In this document: in pieces, positions 25,369-31,986 of the stretch | Layout of the letters: each line of letters starts with the position of its first letter | Numbering within the stretch: position 1 is the first letter of the stretch | NCBI GenBank assembly: GCA_003136355.1 | Contig: PLED01000033.1 | Coordinates: forward strand, 1-38,954 | Direction of reading: 5' to 3' | Origin: Vulcanimicrobiota bacterium | Lineage (GTDB): Bacteria > Vulcanimicrobiota > Vulcanimicrobiia > Vulcanimicrobiales > Vulcanimicrobiaceae | Length of the DNA stretch: 38,954 bases | The notes under the pieces: model-generated | The model's database searches: none | What the model was told of the DNA's origin: nothing | Seen by the model: only the letters and a program-made list of their open reading frames with translations | Made by a program: the position numbers and the translations under genes

Positions 25369-25503
25369 CCGCCTAGGAGGGGAGCGTCGCCGTCCTGCCG
25401 CATGGCAAGCGACGAACGTCGTTTGAGAAACGTTTATCCGCGGTATCAAGGCTACGCTCCGCGGCCTTCATTATACAGACGAGCACGAGGTTTTAATAAA
25501 CGC
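25369..25503 (+). promoter_or_regulatory. Intergenic leader with several short hairpins before the TonB_C/TPR gene
   Basis: 135 bases without a supported gene. It holds a strong but orphan Shine-Dalgarno-like AGGAGG near 25376, then hairpins TGCC/GGCA (25396-25407), CGTTT/AAACG (25420-25432) and CCGCGG/CCGCGG (25438-25443 with 25459-25464), and TATACA at 25472-25477 as a possible -10. An in-frame ATG at 25402 would extend the next protein by 34 residues, but this would bury its signal peptide. Regulatory function is not shown. Confidence 0.3.
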
Positions 25504-26865
25504 ATGATCCGGATCACCCGCATGGGAGCGGCCGCCGCGGCCGTTTTCGCCGCTGTCGCAATGGCCACGCCGGCAAACGCTCAATCATATAGCAATCAGT
25601 TTTCACAAGCCAAATTGATTCACCGCGCGGACACGTCCGTGCCGATCGCCGGCTCGGGCACGGTGGTGATACAGGTTCAAGTCAATGCCGATGGCAGTCA
25701 CAAGGTTACGCGCATCATTCGCTCGACCAACTCCGGCGACAACGCCGCGGCGATGGACATTGCTAAGAACTCTACCTATACTCCGCAGCATCGCGGGAAG
25801 ACGCCCGTCACCGGCTTTTACGATTTCACGATCGCTTTTCACGGCAAGAGCGTCGCTTCTGACGGCGTGGTCGCAACCGGCACCGCAGGGAAAGTGGACA
25901 AGCTCATTCACGCCGGCAAGTACGATGCCGCCAAGTCGATGGTTCAGCAGGCGCTCGCGAGCAAGCCCAACGATTCAACTCTCAATCAGGAGCTCGCAAC
26001 GGCCGACTATTTCTTAAAAGATTTTTCGGGTGCGGCGGCAGCATTCGAAAAAGTGTCGAATATTTCCAAGCCGTTCATTCCGGTTGCCGCGCAATCGTAT
26101 GCGATGGCGGCGGTGAAACTCGCGCCCACGGACAGCACGACGGCCGTTTCGTTCGCGCAAAAAGCGGTGACGCTGGCGCCGAGCGACGGAACCTACTACA
26201 TCCTGGGTTCGGCGCAAGTGCAAGCCGGCGACGCGGCATCCGCGATCCCGAATCTGCAAAAGGCGCGCACGCTTGCGATCGCGGACCCGAAGATGGACAA
26301 GAACGCCAAGGTCAACATCGATACATCGCTGCTGCAGGCGTACATGAAAACCGGCGACACCGCGTCGGTGAAGTCGCTCGAAGACGAGATCGCGCAGTTG
26401 GATCCGGCGAACACGACGGTGAAGCGCATGATCGGAAATCAATATCTGGCGGCGGGAAACGATTCGTCCAAGGCCGGCAAGCATGAGGATGCGCTGGCGA
26501 CCTTCCTGACGGCCGCCAAAGAGGGCGACAAGGACGTTGCGGTCACGGCCTACGCCTCCGCAGCGTTGGAAGAGAATACGATCATCGGCGCGTCTAAGAC
26601 TCCCGCCGTACCCAACGATTACTTGACCAAAATGAAGCCTTATGCAGACCAAGCCCTGGCGCTCAACCCCAACGACGCGCTCGCAAACTACGCGCTCGGC
26701 GTTGCCATGGCCGGCGCGTGGATAGTCGGCGGAAAGCAGAAGGCCGACTTCAAGACTCAAGCGCTGGATGCGCTCAACAAAGCGCGAACCGAGGCGCAGG
26801 CGCAAGGCAACATGAGCCTTGCGTTTAACATCGACAGCTTCATCAAGGCGAACATCCAAAAATGA
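25504..26865 (+). CDS. Periplasmic protein: TonB C-terminal-like domain followed by TPR repeats
   Basis: 453 residues from ATG 25504, chosen because a signal peptide follows directly (RITRMGAAAAAVFAAVAMATP, cleavage after NAQ). Residues about 40-115 resemble the TonB C-terminal domain (GTVVIQVQVNADGSHKVTRI, then NSTYTPQ and GFYDFTIAF), closely echoing the same blocks in the two TonB-like proteins downstream (STYSPK, ATYTPQ). The remainder (about 125-450) is helical with TPR-type repeats (AAAAFEKVSNISKPF, AVSFAQKAVTLAPSDGTYY, QALALNPNDALANYALGVAMAG). There is no membrane anchor, so it is probably soluble in the periplasm. It stands 82 bases ahead of exbB and likely works with that complex. Confidence 0.7.
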   Translation: MIRITRMGAAAAAVFAAVAMATPANAQSYSNQFSQAKLIHRADTSVPIAGSGTVVIQVQVNADGSHKVTRIIRSTNSGDNAAAMDIAKNSTYTPQHRGKTPVTGFYDFTIAFHGKSVASDGVVATGTAGKVDKLIHAGKYDAAKSMVQQALASKPNDSTLNQELATADYFLKDFSGAAAAFEKVSNISKPFIPVAAQSYAMAAVKLAPTDSTTAVSFAQKAVTLAPSDGTYYILGSAQVQAGDAASAIPNLQKARTLAIADPKMDKNAKVNIDTSLLQAYMKTGDTASVKSLEDEIAQLDPANTTVKRMIGNQYLAAGNDSSKAGKHEDALATFLTAAKEGDKDVAVTAYASAALEENTIIGASKTPAVPNDYLTKMKPYADQALALNPNDALANYALGVAMAGAWIVGGKQKADFKTQALDALNKARTEAQAQGNMSLAFNIDSFIKANIQK

Positions 26866-26891
26866 CGAGGACTTTCCGTAGAGGTAGGCCA

Positions 26892-26917
26892 ATGTGGCGC
26901 CTTTCTAAAGCGCACAT
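26892..26917 (+). promoter_or_regulatory. Hairpin in the TPR-exbB intergenic gap
   Basis: ATGTGGCGC (26892-26900) pairs with GCGCACAT (26910-26917) with one bulged G, around a 9-base loop. No T-tract follows, so it is not a clear terminator; it may set differential expression or mRNA stability between the TPR gene and exbB. The exbB ribosome site GGGAGGA (26933-26939) lies 16 bases after it. Confidence 0.35.
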
Positions 26918-26947
26918 GCTTTCCCGCGGAACGGGAGGACAGAAATA

Positions 26948-27619
26948 GTGTTTGGCGGTTTCATAACATTCATGCAAAAGGGCGGCTGGGATATGTGGCT
27001 GCTCTTGCTCATTTCGATAGTCGGCTTGGCCATCGTGATCGAACGCCTGTGGTTCTTTGCACAGCAGCACGGTGATACCAAGGGCCTACTGCGAGCGATC
27101 GGGCAGAAGATTTCTCAGGACGACATCGACGGGGCCATCAAAGTCTGCCGCAGCCAGCGCGGCATGCTCCCCAAGATTTTGGAATTCGGTCTCCTGCGCG
27201 GCGAGAAGAACCGCGCGGACATCACGGACGCGCTCTCGATCGCACTGATGGAGCACCTGAATTCGCTGGAACGCAATCTGGCGATCATCGGTACGATTGC
27301 GGTCATTTCGCCCTTCGTCGGTCTCTTCGGAACCGTCTTGGGCATTATCCGCGCCTTCGACGACATCGCGCTCAAAGGCAATTCGACGCCGTCGGTCGTT
27401 GCGGCCGGCGTCTCGGAAGCGCTGATCACCACCGCCAGCGGTTTGATCATCGCCGTCATCGCGGTCGTGTTCTTCAACTACTTCAAGAGCCGCATCAAGA
27501 CGTACAACCAAGAAATGATCGTCGCCGCCAATCAAATGGCGGAGATGCTGCACTTCCACAACACCGGCGCGCCAATTCCGACGGATCTCTATCAGCCGTC
27601 CGGCGCCGCCACCAAGTAG
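26948..27619 (+). CDS. exbB: MotA/TolQ/ExbB proton channel family protein
   Basis: Inner-membrane proton channel subunit that, with ExbD, converts the proton-motive force to TonB movement. 223 residues, GTG start with a good ribosome site (GGGAGGA, 8 bases upstream). First helix about residues 15-32 (MWLLLLISIVGLAIVIERLW), a cytoplasmic loop, then helices around SLERNLAIIGTIAVISPFVGLFGTVLGIIRAF and VSEALITTASGLIIAVIAVVFFN, the signature blocks of the family. TolQ and ExbB cannot be told apart by sequence alone; neighbouring tonB genes and the absence of tolA, tolB and pal favour ExbB. Confidence 0.92.
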   Translation: MFGGFITFMQKGGWDMWLLLLISIVGLAIVIERLWFFAQQHGDTKGLLRAIGQKISQDDIDGAIKVCRSQRGMLPKILEFGLLRGEKNRADITDALSIALMEHLNSLERNLAIIGTIAVISPFVGLFGTVLGIIRAFDDIALKGNSTPSVVAAGVSEALITTASGLIIAVIAVVFFNYFKSRIKTYNQEMIVAANQMAEMLHFHNTGAPIPTDLYQPSGAATK

Positions 27620-27635
27620 AAGGGCCTAGCGCTCG

Positions 27636-28046
27636 ATGAGCCTGCTGTCCGCGAAACAAGACGAGGACGTGATGGCTGAGATCAACATCACGCCCTTTAC
27701 GGACGTGCTGTTGGTCTTGCTGATCATCTTCATGATCTTGGCGGCTCTTTTGGTGCCCCCCGGTTTCGAGAAAAGTCTCGCCAACAAGAACAACTCCAGC
27801 AATCCGACTCCGCCCAAGAAGAACGAGATTCTGGTGGTGGTCAACAACCGGGGCGTGATCTATGTCGACGGGGTGAAGACCGATCAGAACGGTATTTACA
27901 ACGTTATGATCGTGGATCGTTTGAAGCGGGGCAACAAACACGTTTCGATCACCGCCGACGCCAAGGCGCCCTACGGCATTATCATCCGGATTCTCGACGC
28001 TGCCAGGGCAGCCGGACTTGAAGACGTCGGATTCGTGACGGCGTGA
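27636..28046 (+). CDS. exbD: ExbD/TolR biopolymer transport protein (first copy)
   Basis: 136 residues. The short cytoplasmic N-terminus is followed by AEINITPFTDVLLVLLIIFMIL, the single transmembrane helix with the conserved proton-carrying Asp (in TPFTD), and a periplasmic ExbD domain (NEILVVVNNRGVIYVDGVKT, ending RAAGLEDVGFVTA). A polar Asn/Pro/Lys-rich stretch links the helix to the domain. It lies 16 bases after exbB, with AGAAGGG as a possible ribosome site. A second, diverged exbD follows after 23 bases. Confidence 0.92.
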   Translation: MSLLSAKQDEDVMAEINITPFTDVLLVLLIIFMILAALLVPPGFEKSLANKNNSSNPTPPKKNEILVVVNNRGVIYVDGVKTDQNGIYNVMIVDRLKRGNKHVSITADAKAPYGIIIRILDAARAAGLEDVGFVTA

Positions 28047-28069
28047 TGAGTGGAGAGGTGAAGTAACTC

Positions 28070-28483
28070 GTGGCTGTTTCGACAGGTCAAGGCGACGAAG
28101 AAGTCATGTCGACGATCAACATCACGCCCTTCACGGACGTGCTGCTGGTTCTCCTCATCATCTTCATTATTCTAGCGGCCGTCACGAAAGAGCCGCCCCT
28201 GCCTCTGGCAAAGAACCGCCAAAAAGTTCTCCCTTCGCAGATTCTCGTCATAGTCGACGACAAGAACAACATCACCATCGGCTCGAATGTCGTCACGATT
28301 CAAGGCGCCAAAGACGCGTTCGCATCGCTGCAAAACGATACGGGCCATAACTTCAAGACCGTGATCATCAAAGCCGATCCCCGAGCCAATTACGGCACGA
28401 TCCTTCAGGTCATGGACGCGGCCAAGTCGCAGGATCTCACGCAGTTCGGGTTGGCGAATAAGATCGAGGGAAGCAAGACCTAG
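28070..28483 (+). CDS. exbD: ExbD/TolR biopolymer transport protein (second copy)
   Basis: 137 residues from GTG 28070. Same plan as the first copy: STINITPFTDVLLVLLIIFIIL helix with the functional Asp, then a periplasmic domain (SQILVIVDDKNNITIGSNVV, ending SQDLTQFGLANKIEG). Outside the helix it differs clearly from copy one, so the two probably form a heteromeric ExbD pair rather than being a recent duplication. The stop overlaps the tonB GTG (TAGTG). Confidence 0.92.
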   Translation: MAVSTGQGDEEVMSTINITPFTDVLLVLLIIFIILAAVTKEPPLPLAKNRQKVLPSQILVIVDDKNNITIGSNVVTIQGAKDAFASLQNDTGHNFKTVIIKADPRANYGTILQVMDAAKSQDLTQFGLANKIEGSKT

Positions 28484-29202
28484 TGCCCGAGATGATCACC
28501 GGCGGCGGGCGCACGCGAAGCTTCCTGCTTTGGGCATTTGCAATCTCGATCCTCATCCATCTTATTTTGGCGCCGATCTTTCCGCATCTCAAGTCCAGCA
28601 ATCAGCAGCAGGAAGTGGAAAAGGTTTCGGTCACCAAAAAGATCGTCGTGAAGGTGCCGACGCCGCCGCCTCCCACGCCGACGCCGCCGCCTACCCCGAC
28701 GCCCCCGCCCAATGCGACCGCGCCGCCGCAGACGAAGCCGCAGCCGCAGCTCAAAGTCAACGTGCCGAAAACAACGAGCAACAGCAACAACTCGAGCACC
28801 AATAATCGCTACGTTCCGCCGAAAAACGGATCGGAGAACGGTGTGCCGCAGGGTCAGGGAACCGCACCGCCCCACCCCGCCAGTACTGCGCCCGCCGGAA
28901 CGCCCAAGCCGGCGTGCCGCACTCCTTATCAGGACGCGACCGTGGTGCAACAGGTCTCACCGGATTATCCCGAAAGCGCGCGCGAACTTGGCCTGGGACA
29001 AGTAACGGTTCAAGTAAAAGTCACGGTGAGCCCGAGCGGCAGCCTGCTCGATGCGTCGATTTTCCAGAGCGGCAACAACATGGCGCTGGATCAAGCCGCG
29101 AAATCGGCAGCGCGCCAGTCGACATATTCACCGAAAGTTGTGAACTGCGAACCGGTAACGGGCGACTATCTGTTTAAGGTCACCTTCGACCCGAACCAGT
29201 AA
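28483..29202 (+). CDS. tonB: TonB family energy transducer
   Basis: 239 residues, GTG overlapping the previous stop. One N-terminal helix (FLLWAFAISILIHLILAPIF, residues about 14-33), a periplasmic Pro-rich linker with PTP repeats (about 60-90), an Asn/Ser/Thr-rich stretch, and a C-terminal TonB domain (about 150-239: QQVSPDYPESARELGLGQV, SPSGSLLDASIF, STYSPK, GDYLFKVTF). Two cysteines (PACRTP before the domain and VNCEP near its end) could form a disulfide. It transmits ExbBD energy to outer-membrane transporters, none of which is in this window. The stop overlaps the likely start of a second TonB-like gene. Confidence 0.9.
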   Translation: MPEMITGGGRTRSFLLWAFAISILIHLILAPIFPHLKSSNQQQEVEKVSVTKKIVVKVPTPPPPTPTPPPTPTPPPNATAPPQTKPQPQLKVNVPKTTSNSNNSSTNNRYVPPKNGSENGVPQGQGTAPPHPASTAPAGTPKPACRTPYQDATVVQQVSPDYPESARELGLGQVTVQVKVTVSPSGSLLDASIFQSGNNMALDQAAKSAARQSTYSPKVVNCEPVTGDYLFKVTFDPNQ

Positions 29203-29819
29203 TCAAACACCGCAGAATCTTCCTCGCCGCGCTCGCGATCTCGCTCCTGCTCCATCTGATCCTGGCCGTCTATTGGTATTGGCCGTTCACGCATTCGCAG
29301 ACCCAAGAACAGCTGGCAAACGTGCGCATCATCCAGATCGCGCGGCGCACTCCGGCTCCGCGACAAACACCTGCGCCCGTTCGCACGTCAGTGCCGATCG
29401 TTTCGAAAGCTCATTCCAAGGTCGCTCCGCCGCATCTCACCGCGACCGGCGGAAAGAACGCGTCCGGCGCCGTGCCCGTTGCCGTCACGCCGACGCCGCA
29501 TCCGGCTCCAACTGCGAAGCTTCCTGCCGTGGGCTGCACGCGGCCGAACGCGCCGGCAGGATTGAGCGCGACGCCGGATCCGTCAAACATCGCCGCTGAA
29601 GCTCGCGCAAGCCGTGTGAACGGGACCGCCGCGATCGACGTTTCGCTCGATCCTTCCGGCAACGTCACCGACGCAAAAGTCGCGCGCTCGTCAGGCAACG
29701 ACGGTTTGGATGCAAGCGCAGTGGATATGGCTCGCGGCGCAACATACACACCGCAGTACTTCGCTTGCAAAGGCGTCGCGAGCACGTACACGTTCCGAGT
29801 GCGCTTTGTCGCTTGGTAG
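29202..29819 (+). CDS. Second TonB-like protein, apparent ATC start
   Basis: Coding sequence continues upstream of the first GTG (29322) to the end of tonB: IKHRRIFLAALAISLLLHLI then WYWPF, a perfect N-terminal membrane anchor that a GTG start would remove. The codon in the expected place, overlapping the tonB stop as TAATC, is ATC rather than ATG. The product would be about 205 residues: anchor, Pro-rich linker (TPAPRQTPAPVRTSVP), and a TonB_C domain (GTAAIDVSLDPSGNVTDAKV, ATYTPQ, STYTFRVRFVAW) with two Cys at the same places as in the first TonB (VGCTRP, FACKG). Non-canonical initiation, coupling to tonB, or a base error are the options. Confidence 0.65.
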   Translation: MKHRRIFLAALAISLLLHLILAVYWYWPFTHSQTQEQLANVRIIQIARRTPAPRQTPAPVRTSVPIVSKAHSKVAPPHLTATGGKNASGAVPVAVTPTPHPAPTAKLPAVGCTRPNAPAGLSATPDPSNIAAEARASRVNGTAAIDVSLDPSGNVTDAKVARSSGNDGLDASAVDMARGATYTPQYFACKGVASTYTFRVRFVAW

Positions 29820-29825
29820 TTGTTT

Positions 29826-29987
29826 GGGCGTAGCGCCGGGACACTCAGGCCCGAAATCTCTGATATTTTTTGACCTGCCTGGATGGCAGCTTCAAAACTT
29901 GTTTTTCAAAAAATTCAGGAAGCCGCAAAATTACATGGACGTAATTTTGCGAGCGGTTTCGGGGCGGAGTGTCCCGGCGGTGCGCCC
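29826..29987 (+). repeat. Structured palindromic element, copy B (tonB-uppP intergenic)
   Basis: Outer arms of 31 bases (29826-29856 and 29957-29987) pair in blocks of 5, 13 and 7 bp separated by two symmetrical 3x3 mismatches; the 13-bp core is CGCCGGGACACTC. Inside: a 13-bp stem with one bulge (29860-29873 with 29906-29918) enclosing hairpin CTGCC/GGCAG, linker CTTC and hairpin AAAAC/GTTTT with loop TT; then an 11-bp hairpin CGCAAAATTAC/GTAATTTTGCG with loop ATGGAC. This is the same order, linkers and loops as copy A at 23623-23744, in the opposite orientation to local transcription there. No target-site duplication or transposase is seen. It may also terminate the tonB transcript. Confidence 0.7.
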
Positions 29988-30006
29988 TACGAACGAACAG
30001 GAGCGC

Positions 30007-30036
30007 ATGAGCGTGGACGGTAACTTCGACGCGTGA
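30007..30036 (+). CDS. Nine-codon leader cistron coupled to uppP
   Basis: ATG 30007 opens a 9-residue frame (MSVDGNFDA) whose TGA overlaps the uppP GTG as GTGA. AGGAG (29999-30003) lies upstream: 3 bases from this ATG, or 9 bases from an in-frame GTG at 30013, which is the better spacing. uppP itself has no ribosome site, so ribosomes are probably delivered by this mini-cistron. The peptide need not have a function. Confidence 0.35.
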   Translation: MSVDGNFDA

Positions 30037-30890
30037 CGTTCGCGCAAGCGATGGCTCTGGCGGTGCTGCAAGGCGTGACGGAGCTGTTTCCGGTCAGCAG
30101 TTTGGGCCAAACGATTTTGATTCCGGCGCTGCTGCATTGGAAGATAAACCGGTCCGATCCGTCGTTCTTGGCGTTCGTGACGGTGTTGCATTTGGGAACG
30201 GCGCTTGCGTTGGTGGTGTATTACCGCACGACGTGGGTGCGAATCGTGCGCGCGTTCGTGGCCAGCGTTTGGCGCGGAAAGATGGGCAGCGATCCTGACG
30301 AGAAGCTCGCGTGGCTGCTGATCGTCGGCACGGTTCCGGTCGGGATTCTCGGTGTCTTACTCAAGGATTCGGTGCAGGCGTTTTTTGGAAGTGCAGAGAT
30401 TGCAGCGCTGTTCCTAATGATTAACGCCGGCGTTATGTTCTTAGGTGAATGGCTGCGCACGCGGCAGAAGACGCGGGCCGGCCGGACCGATAAACCGCTG
30501 CCGGCGCTGACCTGGGGGCAGAGCGCGGGCATCGGCGTCGGGCAGGCGCTGGCGCTTTTTCCCGGCATTTCGCGCTCGGGCGCGTCGATGGTCGCCGGTC
30601 TGATCTGCGATCTGAATCACGAGGATGCGGCGAACTATTCGTTCTTGCTCGCGACCCCGGTAATCTTGGCGGCGGGGCTTTTCGAGATCGGCGTTCTGAC
30701 CGCACCGGGAAGTCACGTGGTACTCGTCCAAGCGGTTCTCGGCGGAGTCATCGCCGGAATTGCGGCGTATGCCGCCGTCTCGTTCTTGGTTCGCTATTTT
30801 CGCCGTAACGATCTGCGCCCGTTCGGCTGGTACTGCCTGATCTTCGGCGCAGCCTGTTTCACGCTCGCACGCTTAGGAGTGATCCATTGA
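30033..30890 (+). CDS. uppP: Undecaprenyl-diphosphatase, UppP/BacA family
   Basis: Recycles undecaprenyl pyrophosphate to the monophosphate carrier used in peptidoglycan and polysaccharide export; loss causes bacitracin sensitivity in many species. 285 residues with about eight hydrophobic helices. Motif 1 reads QGVTELFPVSSLGQTIL (residues 13-29), keeping the Glu of the Q/E-rich motif but with Gln26 where the family usually has His. Motif 2 is FPGISRSGASMVAGL, with the essential Arg. GTG start overlaps a mini-cistron stop. Its downstream neighbour overlaps its stop (TTGA). Confidence 0.88.
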   Translation: MTFAQAMALAVLQGVTELFPVSSLGQTILIPALLHWKINRSDPSFLAFVTVLHLGTALALVVYYRTTWVRIVRAFVASVWRGKMGSDPDEKLAWLLIVGTVPVGILGVLLKDSVQAFFGSAEIAALFLMINAGVMFLGEWLRTRQKTRAGRTDKPLPALTWGQSAGIGVGQALALFPGISRSGASMVAGLICDLNHEDAANYSFLLATPVILAAGLFEIGVLTAPGSHVVLVQAVLGGVIAGIAAYAAVSFLVRYFRRNDLRPFGWYCLIFGAACFTLARLGVIH

Positions 30891-31072
30891 AAATTCTCGC
30901 AACCGTTCTTTTTATCGTCTTTCTCATCGCCGCCGTGCTGGCGTTCACCGGCTTGGCTCATTTCTCGCACGTGCTCGGGTTCGACGGCCAGCATCACATC
31001 AAGCACGGGATCGTCTACGCGGTTCTGGCGGTGTTGAGCTTGCTGTGGATGCGGATGGCGCCCGCACAATAA
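30887..31072 (+). CDS. Small two-helix membrane protein of unknown function
   Basis: 61 residues from a TTG overlapping the uppP stop (TTGA). Two hydrophobic helices (TVLFIVFLIAAVLAFTG and IVYAVLAVLSLLWMRM) flank a short loop with a HHIKHG cluster. Similar tiny membrane proteins are common in bacterial operons, but I do not recognise a named family with confidence. The tight overlap and lack of internal stops support a real gene; a role beside UppP is only suggested by position. Confidence 0.6.
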   Translation: MKILATVLFIVFLIAAVLAFTGLAHFSHVLGFDGQHHIKHGIVYAVLAVLSLLWMRMAPAQ

Positions 31073-31507
31073 ATGCGCCATTTCGGGCCGGGCGGCGATC
31101 TGCTGATGGTCGACGTTTCGCATAAGGAGAGCACCGTGCGCACCGCGCGCGCGCAAGCTCGCGTCCGGCTCGGGGCCGAAGCTGCGAAAGCGCTTCGCGA
31201 CGCCACGCTTGCAAAGGGCGATGCGCTTGTTGCGGCTCAGCTCGCGGGCATACTGGCAGCGAAACAGACGCCTGCACTGATTCCGCTCGCGCACGCCATT
31301 CCGCTCGGCGCGGTCAACGTCGAGTTTTCTTGGGATGGAGATGTGCTCGGCATCGAAGCGGTCGCGCGCACGACGTCGCAAACTGGCGTGGAGATGGAAG
31401 CGATGGTCGCAGCGGCCGTTGCGGCGCTCACCATTTACGACATGACTAAGGGGATTGAGAAAGGCATAACGATCGAGTCGGTGCGCCTGCTCGAAAAGAC
31501 GAAATGA
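31073..31507 (+). CDS. moaC: Cyclic pyranopterin monophosphate synthase MoaC
   Basis: Second enzyme activity of the first stage of molybdenum cofactor synthesis, forming cPMP from the MoaA product. 144 residues: MVDVSHKESTVRTARAQ (canonical VDVS.K..T.R.A), KGDALVAAQLAGILAAKQT, PLAHAIPLGAVNVEF, TGVEMEAMVAAAVAALTIYDM and the catalytic-lysine segment TKGIEKG. ATG directly follows the previous stop. moaB overlaps its stop by ATGA. moaA is not in the window. Confidence 0.96.
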   Translation: MRHFGPGGDLLMVDVSHKESTVRTARAQARVRLGAEAAKALRDATLAKGDALVAAQLAGILAAKQTPALIPLAHAIPLGAVNVEFSWDGDVLGIEAVARTTSQTGVEMEAMVAAAVAALTIYDMTKGIEKGITIESVRLLEKTK

Positions 31508-31983
31508 AAACGGCGCTGATCGTGCTTTCCGATCGCGCCGCGTCGGGGGAACGCCCGGACGCATGCATACCCGCGATGCGCGAACTGCTCGGAGCGCAGT
31601 ACGAGATCGTCCGGGAAGCGGTCTTGCCCGACGACGCCGGCGCACTGCAGGCCGAGCTTATCGACCTGTGCGATTCGGGCGCCGCCTCGCTCGTGTTAAC
31701 CAGCGGCGGCACGGGCATTTCTCCACGCGATCGCACGCCGCAAGCAACGGCCGCGATCGTCGATTATGAAGTTCCTGGCATCGCCGACGCGATTCGCGCG
31801 GCTTCGATTGAGATCGTTCCAACCGCGATGCTCTCTCGCGCGATCGCTGGCGTGCGGCACCGCACCCTCATCGTCAATTTGCCGGGAAATCCAAAGGCGG
31901 TTTCGGAGACCATGAGTGTATTGCTGCCGGTTCTTCCGCACGCGCTTAAACAACTAAACGGCGAAACCGATCACGGCCCGTAA
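31504..31983 (+). CDS. moaB: Molybdopterin adenylyltransferase-type protein (MogA/MoaB)
   Basis: 159 residues, MogA/MoaB fold: TALIVLSDRAASGERPDAC, LLGAQYEIVREAVLPDD, VLTSGGTGISPRDRTPQAT (the molybdopterin-binding GGTG block), LSRAIAGVRHRTLIVNLPGNPKA. It adenylylates molybdopterin, preparing it for metal insertion by MoeA, which is encoded at 4974 in this window. Assignment to MoaB or MogA cannot be decided by eye; in many bacteria one protein does the job. Overlaps moaC by ATGA and is followed by folC after 3 bases. Confidence 0.92.
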   Translation: MKTALIVLSDRAASGERPDACIPAMRELLGAQYEIVREAVLPDDAGALQAELIDLCDSGAASLVLTSGGTGISPRDRTPQATAAIVDYEVPGIADAIRAASIEIVPTAMLSRAIAGVRHRTLIVNLPGNPKAVSETMSVLLPVLPHALKQLNGETDHGP

Positions 31984-31986
31984 GCG

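Noticed and set aside
30887-31072. Reading the 61-residue protein as part of uppP through a frameshift
   Set aside because: UppP already ends at the normal place after its last helix, and the small protein has its own start overlapping the stop as in many other junctions here.
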